A DNA stretch of 5,053 bases, from the NCBI GenBank assembly GCA_028709505.1, contig JAQVWW010000132.1, forward strand, positions 1 to 5,053, written 5' to 3'. A program made the translations under genes and the position numbers. This document shows positions 1-5,053 of the stretch, in pieces (position 1 is the first letter of the stretch; each line of letters begins with the position of its first letter). The notes below the pieces were generated by a model. It had not been told where the DNA came from. It was given only the letters and a program-made list of their open reading frames with translations, and made no database searches. Origin of the DNA: Eubacteriales bacterium (lineage in GTDB: Bacteria > Bacillota > Clostridia > Christensenellales > UMGS416).

Positions 1-1619
1 AGAGCTTCCTCGACGATTGCCCGGTCAAAACCCATATATTCCAGCAATCGGATGGCGTTCCTGCTGCGCGAAGGGCCGTCTTTGAGCAGATAATCAAATA
101 GAATGGTGTCGTTTTCAAACTTCTCGCTGAAGTGGTAGCTGTCATAGACGCCGGCAAGAATGTGGGTCAGCTCTATATCGTGGGAGGCCACCAGGCACAG
201 GCTGTCGCCGCCGTGCAGCTGCCGCAGCACGGCGGTAGACGCAGCCAACCGCTCGGGCGTGTTGGTGCCGCGCAGGATTTCGTCTATCAGGCACAGACAT
301 CGCCGCTGCCGGCAATATTCCATGATGCGCTTGAGCGACTTGATTTCGGTAATGAAATAGCTGTCGCCGGTCAAGATATCGTCGCGTACCGCCATCGACG
401 ACGCCACATACGCAAAGCCCAACGCATAGCGCGCCGCGCAGCACGTATGGATGGTCTGAGCCAGAATGTGGTTGACGGCGATGGCTTTGAGGAATGTGGA
501 CTTGCCCGACGCGTTGGAGCCGGTGATGATGCTGTCGTTATCGATGCGGCCGCTGTTTGCCACCGGGTGCGCCAGCAACGGGTGGTACATTTGCGAAAAA
601 TCGACGGTGTTATCGGCATGGAACGTGGGCTTGCAGTGTAGCGTCAGGCTGCGCCGGTAGGACGCCACGCAGACGGCGGCGTCCAGTTCGCCCACCATCC
701 GGTACAGCGCGCCCAGCGCCTGCGTGTGCCGGGTTAAGAGCGCCACGGTGCGGTTATACAGCACCAAGTCGACAAGAAATACCGCCTTAAACAGCAGAAC
801 CAGCGCCTCCAGCTCGGCCATCGCTTTGTGGATGCCGCCGGGTACCAGACCGCCGGCGTGGCGCAAAGGCTTCAGCGGCTGCGCTACGTCAAGGTCGAAC
901 CGCCGCAGTTGCTCACCCAGTTTTTTATCCAGCTGCTTGGCGCCGTACAGCAGCGCCGCAAAGTAGCGCATGCTGTCCAGCTCGCCCTCCAACAGCAGCC
1001 GGCTGCGTGAGGACAGCACGATGTTGATGGCTGCCGCAGCCAGCATTACCGCCAGCCCTGCCTGCGGGGAAACAATAAGCAGCGCCATACCGACCAGCGG
1101 CAGCGCCGCCAGCGCCGGATATGCCCACGCGTGCGGCAGCCGCTTTGCCCGGGCGTGGAACAGGTAGAAGCTCAGGCCGTTGTCCTGCCGCTTGCCGACG
1201 CCGGCTAAAATACGCTGCATCGTCAGCCGCTGCGCCGGGTTCTTATCGGCCCAACACACCAACTTTTCCCATCTTTCCAGCTCGTCGCGGTCCGCCTTTA
1301 AACAGTGCAGCCTATGGTAGAGATATTCCTCGCCCACCGAGCAGGCGCAAACGTTGATGCGCGCAAACACATCGTCCATATTCAGGTCATTCCACGTGGT
1401 GTCGTCTACCATCTGCTCCGCGCCTTCGTCTTGGGCAGCGTAGATATGATATCTCTTTATGGATGACAGATCCCCCGCTTTTCCGGCGGGTACTGCACCA
1501 TAGTTGGCGTCCAGCTGCCGGCTGCGCCGGTGTTGGGCGCGCCGCAGCAGCGCCAGGAGCGCGCCGACGGCCAGCACCGCCAATACCGTCGCCGCCACCC
1601 ATTGTGCGTCAGCCGGCAT
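1..1619 (-). CDS. Membrane-anchored MutS-family ATPase (partial, C-terminal end off the window)
   Basis: The frame stays open for 539 codons from the ATG at 1617-1619 to the left edge. The C-terminal half is a MutS domain V ATPase. Its Walker A is GSNASGKST at residues 367-375 (Lys373), the DSYFITEIK segment at 419-427 matches the MutS dimer-signature region, Walker B is LCLIDE ending at Asp446-Glu447 followed by LRGTNTPER, and the switch histidine is in ASHDIEL (His480). Residues 7-25 form a hydrophobic helix followed by an Arg/His-rich stretch, and 165-183 and 187-202 look like a membrane hairpin. This predicts three membrane segments with the ATPase in the cytosol. The N-terminal mismatch-recognition domain of true MutS is absent, and no Smr domain is seen as in MutS2. 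Similar MutS-domain-V proteins of about 600 residues occur in Bacillota, so only a short tail is probably missing. The family is clear; the biological role is unknown. AGGAGG at 1624-1629 supports the start. It is the last visible gene of the tyrA-led cluster. Confidence 0.9.
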   Translation of the reverse strand, partial: MPADAQWVAATVLAVLAVGALLALLRRAQHRRSRQLDANYGAVPAGKAGDLSSIKRYHIYAAQDEGAEQMVDDTTWNDLNMDDVFARINVCACSVGEEYLYHRLHCLKADRDELERWEKLVCWADKNPAQRLTMQRILAGVGKRQDNGLSFYLFHARAKRLPHAWAYPALAALPLVGMALLIVSPQAGLAVMLAAAAINIVLSSRSRLLLEGELDSMRYFAALLYGAKQLDKKLGEQLRRFDLDVAQPLKPLRHAGGLVPGGIHKAMAELEALVLLFKAVFLVDLVLYNRTVALLTRHTQALGALYRMVGELDAAVCVASYRRSLTLHCKPTFHADNTVDFSQMYHPLLAHPVANSGRIDNDSIITGSNASGKSTFLKAIAVNHILAQTIHTCCAARYALGFAYVASSMAVRDDILTGDSYFITEIKSLKRIMEYCRQRRCLCLIDEILRGTNTPERLAASTAVLRQLHGGDSLCLVASHDIELTHILAGVYDSYHFSEKFENDTILFDYLLKDGPSRSRNAIRLLEYMGFDRAIVEEA

Positions 1620-1623
1620 ATTT

Positions 1624-1629
1624 CCTCCT
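1624..1629 (-). promoter_or_regulatory. Ribosome binding site of the MutS-family gene
   Basis: On the minus strand the sequence reads AAAGGAGGAAATATG. The AGGAGG core sits only 4 bases from the ATG, which is slightly short. No better start lies nearby, because the first membrane helix begins at residue 7. Confidence 0.75.
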
Positions 1630-1675
1630 TTGCACCCTGCCACACGGCCGGGCTGTTCTTATGAATGCCGCTTAT

Positions 1676-1708
1676 GCCGACCGGATAGCCGCAGACGCCG
1701 GCATCGGC
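1676..1708 (-). other. Intercistronic stem-loop between the MBL hydrolase and MutS-family genes
   Basis: On the minus strand GCCGA (1704-1708) can pair with TCGGC (1676-1680), and an inner CCGG pairs with CCGG, separated by a 2-base bulge on one side and a 13-base loop. The stem begins 5 bases after the hydrolase stop codon. No run of T follows, so it is not a standard intrinsic terminator. It could protect the upstream mRNA, mark a processing site, or be chance in GC-rich DNA. The remaining part of the 94-base gap holds only the next ribosome binding site. Confidence 0.35.
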
Positions 1709-1713
1709 ACGGC

Positions 1714-2559
1714 CTAAATCTCCCAGCACATGCCGTCGTAGGCCACCGTATAGCCGTACTGAGCCGCCGCTTCGACCAGTTCCTCATGGCAGGAGCCGCA
1801 GTTGTGCGAAAAGTGCGTAACCACATACCGGGTGTTCACACCCGCGCTGCGCTGCTCCTCCAGGCGGCGCTGCACCACGAGGTTATCGGGCAGGCCCATA
1901 TGGTTTTTGCCGTCGGGCAACGTGCCAAATGTGCAGTCAAAGCTGACCATATCCAGCTTTACGCCGACTTTTTTTAGATACTCAAACACGTCGTCGTAGA
2001 AGATACCGGTGTCGTTGGCGTAGAGCAGGCTTTTGCCGGCCTTCTGTATCAAATAAATAAAGGCGTCCTCGGTGGCGTCGCCCAGCGCGTGCAGCGCCGG
2101 CAGCGCCGTGACGGTGAAATCCTGCACGGCAAAAGGCCGATAGGCCCACACCCGATGGTAGGGCAAAAAATCCACCGGATGGCCGAACTCACCCAGAATG
2201 CCCGCCTGCAGCGCCCGGCCCACGTTGCCGTTGCCGTATACGTGGATGGGGTGGCTGTTCTCGCCGTTGTGCGCGTAATAGTCGGGCGACGCCGTCGTCA
2301 GCTCCAGCGCGTCAAAGTGGTCCATATGGCTGTGCGTGACGATAATATCTTGGATGTGGTTTAAGTTTAGGCCCAGGTTTAAGCTGTGCATGTAAATGTC
2401 CGGCGGAAAATCTATCATCAGGCTGCCGTCCAGCACCATGCCCGACCGGCCGCGGATGTTCTTACCTCCCCTGGCCCGAGCCGTTGTGCACGTGGCGCAG
2501 TTACAAAAGAGCGCCGGCAGCGCCTCGGCGGCGGCGGTGCCCAAATACTGCAGTTTCAT
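1714..2559 (-). CDS. PhnP-like metallo-beta-lactamase-fold hydrolase
   Basis: This is a complete 281-residue soluble protein of the metallo-beta-lactamase superfamily, probably a cytosolic phosphodiesterase-type hydrolase. The metal-binding motif is THSHMDH (His76, His78, Asp80, His81). Likely further ligands are His157 in ALHALG, Asp183 in YANDTG and His249 or His252 in THFSHN. A CxCx2C cluster at Cys19, Cys21 and Cys24 resembles the extra structural zinc site of PhnP, the cyclic-phosphate phosphodiesterase of the carbon-phosphorus lyase pathway. No other phn gene is present here, so the phosphonate role should not be transferred; the substrate is unknown. The start is placed at the ATG at 2557-2559, because AGGAGG at 2567-2572 lies 7 bases before it. 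An in-frame TTG two codons upstream is only 1 base from that site. The gene follows uppP after 39 bases and precedes the MutS-family gene by 94. Confidence 0.9.
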   Translation of the reverse strand: MKLQYLGTAAAEALPALFCNCATCTTARARGGKNIRGRSGMVLDGSLMIDFPPDIYMHSLNLGLNLNHIQDIIVTHSHMDHFDALELTTASPDYYAHNGENSHPIHVYGNGNVGRALQAGILGEFGHPVDFLPYHRVWAYRPFAVQDFTVTALPALHALGDATEDAFIYLIQKAGKSLLYANDTGIFYDDVFEYLKKVGVKLDMVSFDCTFGTLPDGKNHMGLPDNLVVQRRLEEQRSAGVNTRYVVTHFSHNCGSCHEELVEAAAQYGYTVAYDGMCWEI

Positions 2560-2566
2560 CGTCAAT

Positions 2567-2572
2567 CCTCCT
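2567..2572 (-). promoter_or_regulatory. Ribosome binding site deciding the MBL hydrolase start
   Basis: The minus strand reads AAGGAGGATTGACGATG. The AGGAGG core is 7 bases from the ATG at 2557-2559 but only 1 base from the in-frame TTG at 2563-2565. The ATG is therefore the functional start. Confidence 0.85.
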
Positions 2573-2598
2573 TGGTGTTGTGGGGTGGTGGCAGGGCG

Positions 2599-3420
2599 CT
2601 ACCGGTTGAGTATAAAGTAGGCCAGCACTATGGTACCCAGCACAATACGGTAGATGCCGAAAGCCTTAAAGTCGTGCCGGCGGATGTAGCGCATCAAAAA
2701 GCGGATGGCCCAGATGGACACCAAAAAGGCCACCGCCATGCCGGTCAGCAGCACGCCCCATTCCATCGGCGAGAGTACAAAGCCGGCGCCCAGCAGTTTG
2801 ACGCCGCTGGCGCCGAACATGATGGGCACTGCCAAAAAGAACGAAAACTCCGCCGCCACATAGCGTGAGCATCCCAGTAGGATGGCTCCCAATATCGTCG
2901 AGCCCGACCGTGACGTGCCGGGAACCAGCGCCAGCACCTGGATGACGCCGATGAGAAAGGCCGTTTTATAGTCCAGCTGCTCCAGCGTCTGCACGCGCGG
3001 GCGTCGGTTACGGGCCTCCAGCACCAAAAAGGCGATGCCGTAGACGACCAGCGCCGCGGCGATAACCGGGGCATTGTAGAACCAGGCGTCTATTTTGTCC
3101 TCAAACAGCACGCCGATGACGCCGGCCGGAATACAGGCCACGACGACCTTGGCCCACAACGCCAGCGTCTGGCGCTTTTCGTCGCGGGATTTGGACGGCG
3201 CGAACGGGTTGAGCTTGTGAAAATACAGCACCACCACCGCCAGGATGGAACCCAGCTGTATGACCACCAGGAACAGGTCGACAAAATCTTTGGAGAATTG
3301 CATGTGGAGTAGCTCGTTAACCAGCAGCATGTGGCCGGTACTGCTGATGGGCAGCCATTCGGTAATGCCCTGCACGATGCCCAGCAGCACAGCCTTTAGT
3401 AGTTCAACAATTGGTTGCAT
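2599..3420 (-). CDS. uppP: Undecaprenyl-diphosphatase (UppP/BacA family)
   Basis: This integral membrane enzyme hydrolyses undecaprenyl diphosphate to the monophosphate, which regenerates the lipid carrier for peptidoglycan and other wall polymers. Overproduction of this family is known to give bacitracin resistance. The 273 residues match the usual family length of about 270-280. Both family signatures are intact: the Q17-x3-E21 glutamate motif running into WLPISSTGH (Ser27, His30) and PGTSRSGST at 167-175 (Arg171). Long hydrophobic stretches at about 48-66, 117-135, 153-168, 176-210, 222-243 and 257-271 fit a multi-pass protein. The reading frame is open further upstream, but the ATG at 3418-3420 is chosen. 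It is preceded by AGAGGA at 6 bases spacing, and the protein starts at the usual MQPIVELLKA-like position. It lies 35 bases after tyrA, so co-transcription is likely. Confidence 0.96.
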   Translation of the reverse strand: MQPIVELLKAVLLGIVQGITEWLPISSTGHMLLVNELLHMQFSKDFVDLFLVVIQLGSILAVVVLYFHKLNPFAPSKSRDEKRQTLALWAKVVVACIPAGVIGVLFEDKIDAWFYNAPVIAAALVVYGIAFLVLEARNRRPRVQTLEQLDYKTAFLIGVIQVLALVPGTSRSGSTILGAILLGCSRYVAAEFSFFLAVPIMFGASGVKLLGAGFVLSPMEWGVLLTGMAVAFLVSIWAIRFLMRYIRRHDFKAFGIYRIVLGTIVLAYFILNR

Positions 3421-3426
3421 CGGGTT

Positions 3427-3432
3427 TCCTCT
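3427..3432 (-). promoter_or_regulatory. Ribosome binding site deciding the uppP start
   Basis: AGAGGA on the minus strand lies 6 bases before the ATG at 3418-3420. This rejects the longer frame to 3501, which would overlap tyrA and add 27 residues not typical of the family. Confidence 0.75.
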
Positions 3433-3435
3433 CTG

Positions 3436-3455
3436 ACGCGGCGAAACGCCGGCGT
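3436..3455 (-). other. Small hairpin in the tyrA-uppP gap
   Basis: Directly after the tyrA stop codon the minus strand can fold CGGCG with CGCCG around a TTT loop, extended by ACG pairing with CGT past a one-base bulge. There is no T tract, so transcription probably continues into uppP. It may be an mRNA-stability element or simply a GC-rich coincidence. Confidence 0.3.
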
Positions 3456-4295
3456 TTATTTTTGCAAAGCCTCGCGGCGGGCCGACGAGCGCGCAAAGCA
3501 CGCCGTCAGCGTCTGCTTATCGCCTTGCTCCACCGCCCGGCGGATGGTCTCCAGCTCCTGCTGGAAGGCGTGTATGGCAGCAAGCAGGTTGTCCCGGTTG
3601 CCCAGGAACAGCTCGCTCCACAGCTCGGCGTTGATATTGGCGATGCGGGTTAAGTCCCGGTAGCTGTCGCCGATAAAGCTGCCGGTGTCGCGCTGATGGT
3701 CGTCGCTGTTGACCAGCGCCACGGCCAGCGCGTGGGGCAGCTGCGACGTATAGCCTATCATCTCGTCGTGCAGCGCCGGCGTGATGCGCCGCACGCTGCC
3801 AAAGCCCAGCCGACGCATCAGGTCTTCCACGGCGACGATGTTCTTCTCCTGGTTGCGCGGCGTGGGCGTAATCAGATAGTTGGCCCCGGCAAACACGCGC
3901 GCATCGGCAAAATCAATGCCCTTTTTCTCGCGCCCGGCCATCGGGTGGCCGAATACGAAATCCACATCGTCGCGCAGCAGCGCGGTTATGGCGTCCACCA
4001 CCATGGTCTTTACGCCGGTGGTATCGGTGACGACGCAGCCGCCTTTAAAGTGCCGCATATTCTGCCGCATAAACGGCGCAAGCAGCAGCGGATACAGCGA
4101 TACGATCACCAGATCGCCGCGCGGCAGCCACTGGGCGGCGTCGGTACCGCCGTCGGCAATCAGGGCGCGCTCTTTGGCCTTTTGCACCGTCTGCGCGTCG
4201 GTGTCCACGCCGTACACGTCGGCGTATCCGGCGCTTTTAAGCGCCTGGGCAAAAGAGCCGCCTATGACGCCCAGCCCCACCAGTACGATATCCAT
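3456..4295 (-). CDS. tyrA: Prephenate dehydrogenase
   Basis: This is a cytosolic enzyme of tyrosine synthesis that oxidatively decarboxylates prephenate to 4-hydroxyphenylpyruvate. The 279-residue protein starts with a Rossmann dinucleotide fold, with GLGVIGGS at residues 7-14. Asp31 at the end of the second strand favours NAD over NADP (inference). The TyrA signature GHPMAGREK at 116-124 carries the conserved active-site-region His117. SQLPH at 184-188 (His188) and SYRDLTRIA at 211-219 (Arg213) are the C-terminal dimerisation and substrate-binding motifs. There is no chorismate mutase fusion and no C-terminal ACT domain, so tyrosine feedback through an ACT domain is not expected. Arogenate dehydrogenase activity cannot be excluded from sequence. 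The ATG at 4293-4295 leads straight into the first beta strand, so it must be the start even though its ribosome binding site is weak. It is the first gene of the leftward cluster. Confidence 0.95.
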   Translation of the reverse strand: MDIVLVGLGVIGGSFAQALKSAGYADVYGVDTDAQTVQKAKERALIADGGTDAAQWLPRGDLVIVSLYPLLLAPFMRQNMRHFKGGCVVTDTTGVKTMVVDAITALLRDDVDFVFGHPMAGREKKGIDFADARVFAGANYLITPTPRNQEKNIVAVEDLMRRLGFGSVRRITPALHDEMIGYTSQLPHALAVALVNSDDHQRDTGSFIGDSYRDLTRIANINAELWSELFLGNRDNLLAAIHAFQQELETIRRAVEQGDKQTLTACFARSSARREALQK

Positions 4296-4331
4296 AAGTA
4301 AACCAAATCCCTTTTTCCCTTATTCTGCATC

Positions 4332-4360
4332 ATTTTATCGCGTGCCGCAAGGTTTGAAAA
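4332..4360 (-). promoter_or_regulatory. Candidate promoter of the tyrA-uppP-hydrolase-MutS cluster
   Basis: On the minus strand a -35-like TTTTCA (4355-4360) and a -10-like TAAAAT (4332-4337) are separated by 17 bases. The match to the housekeeping consensus is 4/6 and 5/6. Transcription would start near 4325 and leave a leader of about 30 bases before tyrA. That is too short for a T-box or riboswitch. The call rests on motif matching only. Confidence 0.45.
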
Positions 4361-4371
4361 GGGTGTAAATG

Positions 4372-4430
4372 CCACAAAGGGCGCAAGACCGGCATAACTG
4401 CGCCACGATAGCAAGGCGCGCGTTTTGTGG
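4372..4430. repeat. Nested inverted repeats in the divergent intergenic region
   Basis: CCACAAA at 4372-4378 and TTTGTGG at 4424-4430 are perfect 7-base inverted arms 45 bases apart. Between them GCGCC (4400-4404) can pair with GGCGC at 4380-4384 or with GGCGC at 4415-4419, giving two mutually exclusive small stems. They lie upstream of both candidate promoters. They could be protein-binding sites, but the arms are short. Confidence 0.3.
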
Positions 4431-4470
4431 TTGACAGCGGCATCTATCTGTCCTACTGTATGGGTATACT
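4431..4470 (+). promoter_or_regulatory. Candidate promoter region of the beta-mannosidase-like gene
   Basis: A perfect -35 consensus TTGACA lies at 4431-4436 and a good -10 TATACT at 4465-4470, but 28 bases separate them, too many for one ordinary promoter. Either TTGACA works with the weak TACTGT at 4454-4459 (17-base spacing), or TATACT works with a poor -35 and needs an activator. GACAG (4433-4437) and CTGTC (4448-4452) form inverted arms 10 bases apart across the -35 area. Confidence 0.45.
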
Positions 4471-4475
4471 TTATT

Positions 4476-4483
4476 CCGTACGG
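4476..4483. promoter_or_regulatory. Perfect 8-base palindrome CCGTACGG over the leader and ribosome binding site
   Basis: CCGTACGG lies 6-13 bases after TATACT, where transcription would begin, and its last two bases overlap the GGGAGG ribosome binding site. The position would suit a repressor operator, but an 8-base palindrome alone is weak evidence. Confidence 0.25.
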
Positions 4484-4487
4484 GAGG
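4482..4487 (+). promoter_or_regulatory. Ribosome binding site of the beta-mannosidase-like gene
   Basis: GGGAGG lies 5 bases before the ATG at 4493-4495. It fixes the start and shows that the plus-strand frame is a real gene. Confidence 0.8.
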
Positions 4488-4492
4488 ACATC

Positions 4493-5053
4493 ATGCTTAC
4501 ATCATCGCTTAACGGCCCTTGGCAGATGCAGATAGCCGGCGACGCCGTATCCTATCCCGCCCAGGTACCCGGCTCGGTCTATGCCGATCTTCTGCGCAGC
4601 GACGCCATGGAAGACCCCTTTTACCGCGACAACGAGATGACAGCCCTGGCCCTGATGGAAAACGACTTCTGCTACACGCGCCGTTTTATCGTAGAGGACG
4701 CGCTGCTGCGGCACGAACGCGTGCTGCTGCGCTGCGAAGGGCTGGATACGCTGGCCGAAATCCGCATCAACGACGCCTTTGCCGGCCGGGCTGACAACAT
4801 GCACCGCACCTGGGAATTCGATGTGAAAAGCCTGCTGCGCGCCGGCGAAAACACCATTGAAATCACTTTTTCGTCGCCCACGCGCTACATCCGGGCGGCC
4901 TATGCCCAGTGCAAGGCCGACGGCTCTTCGCACGCCATGCAGGGCTTCCCGCACCTGCGCAAGGCCCACTGCATGTTCGGCTGGGATTGGGGCCCGCGCC
5001 TGCCCGACGCCGGCATCTGGCGCGATATTGCGCTGGTGGGCTTTACCTGCGCC
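4493..5053 (+). CDS. Glycoside hydrolase family 2, beta-mannosidase-like (partial, N-terminal part)
   Basis: The first 187 codons are present and the gene runs off the right edge. The fragment is the N-terminal sugar-binding jelly-roll domain of a family 2 glycoside hydrolase. Diagnostic points are Trp10, VPGSVYADLL at 25-34, DPFYRDNE at 41-48, EGLDTLAEIRIN near 82-93, and FGWDWGPRLPDAGIW at 162-176, the hallmark of the beta-mannosidase branch rather than beta-galactosidase or beta-glucuronidase. Full family members have about 800-850 residues, and the two catalytic glutamates lie beyond the window, so activity cannot be judged. Such enzymes release beta-linked mannose from the non-reducing ends of manno-oligosaccharides. 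The N-terminus (MLTSSLNGPWQ) has no signal peptide, so it probably acts in the cytosol on imported oligosaccharides. It is transcribed divergently from tyrA. Confidence 0.9.
   Translation, partial: MLTSSLNGPWQMQIAGDAVSYPAQVPGSVYADLLRSDAMEDPFYRDNEMTALALMENDFCYTRRFIVEDALLRHERVLLRCEGLDTLAEIRINDAFAGRADNMHRTWEFDVKSLLRAGENTIEITFSSPTRYIRAAYAQCKADGSSHAMQGFPHLRKAHCMFGWDWGPRLPDAGIWRDIALVGFTCA

Noticed and set aside
132..641. A 169-codon plus-strand open frame opposite the MutS ATPase domain.
   Set aside because: The minus-strand frame carries clear Walker A and B motifs; the plus-strand frame is a by-product of high GC.
2386..2868. A 160-codon plus-strand open frame across the MBL hydrolase and uppP.
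   Set aside because: It spans parts of two well-supported genes and their gap, with no recognisable domain.
3421..3501. An N-terminal extension of UppP by 27 residues.
   Set aside because: It would overlap the tyrA end, has no good ribosome binding site, and is not typical of the family; the start at 3420 has both support.
661..3780. The 7-mer CAGCGCC appears about fifteen times on the plus strand over the leftward genes but almost never in the opposite orientation, like a Chi- or KOPS-type skewed motif.
   Set aside because: On the coding strand it reads G-GCG-CTG, and in the copies I checked it falls in the same frame as Ala-Leu codons after a codon ending in G. Codon preference explains it.
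3696..4301. A 201-codon plus-strand open frame opposite tyrA.
   Set aside because: It has no ribosome binding site that I can see, a low-complexity His/Arg/Gln-rich translation and no family resemblance. It is a shadow of the GC-rich tyrA gene.
4296..4492. A T-box or other riboswitch upstream of the tyrosine-synthesis gene.
   Set aside because: The candidate promoter leaves only about 30 bases of leader, and no T-box sequence or terminator/antiterminator pair is seen.
4502..4969. A 155-codon minus-strand open frame opposite the beta-mannosidase-like gene.
   Set aside because: The plus frame has a strong ribosome binding site and the FGWDWGPR motif; the minus frame has neither.

Overview
The window looks like a chromosomal segment of a GC-rich member of the Bacillota, most likely an uncultured or gut-type clostridial lineage. 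This is an inference. It rests on strong AGGAGG-type ribosome binding sites, high GC, protein sequences that read like clostridial versions of their families, and a beta-mannosidase-type glycoside hydrolase typical of plant-polysaccharide users. No rRNA, tRNA, CRISPR array, insertion sequence or phage gene is visible, and nothing suggests a recently acquired island.

Layout: positions 1-4295 hold four genes, all on the minus strand, read from right to left. They are prephenate dehydrogenase (tyrA, 3456-4295), undecaprenyl-diphosphatase (uppP, 2599-3420), a PhnP-like metallo-beta-lactamase-fold hydrolase (1714-2559), and a membrane-anchored MutS-family ATPase (1-1619, running off the left edge). 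The gaps are 35, 39 and 94 bases, with no recognisable terminator between genes, so they probably form one operon starting from a promoter near 4332-4360. From 4493 to the right edge, on the plus strand, is the N-terminal 187 codons of a family 2 glycoside hydrolase resembling beta-mannosidase. The 197-base divergent region (4296-4492) carries candidate promoters for both directions and several short inverted repeats.

How the genes fit together: tyrA makes the tyrosine precursor 4-hydroxyphenylpyruvate. uppP recycles the undecaprenyl lipid carrier for cell-wall synthesis. The hydrolase and the MutS-like ATPase have no firmly known substrate. They do not form an obvious single pathway, and the grouping may reflect co-expression of housekeeping functions. 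The beta-mannosidase-like gene is divergent and likely under separate, sugar-related control.

The least understood item is the MutS-family protein. It has a well-preserved ATPase domain but three predicted membrane segments and no mismatch-recognition domain. I found no convincing evidence for an entirely new system; the items listed are leads rather than discoveries.
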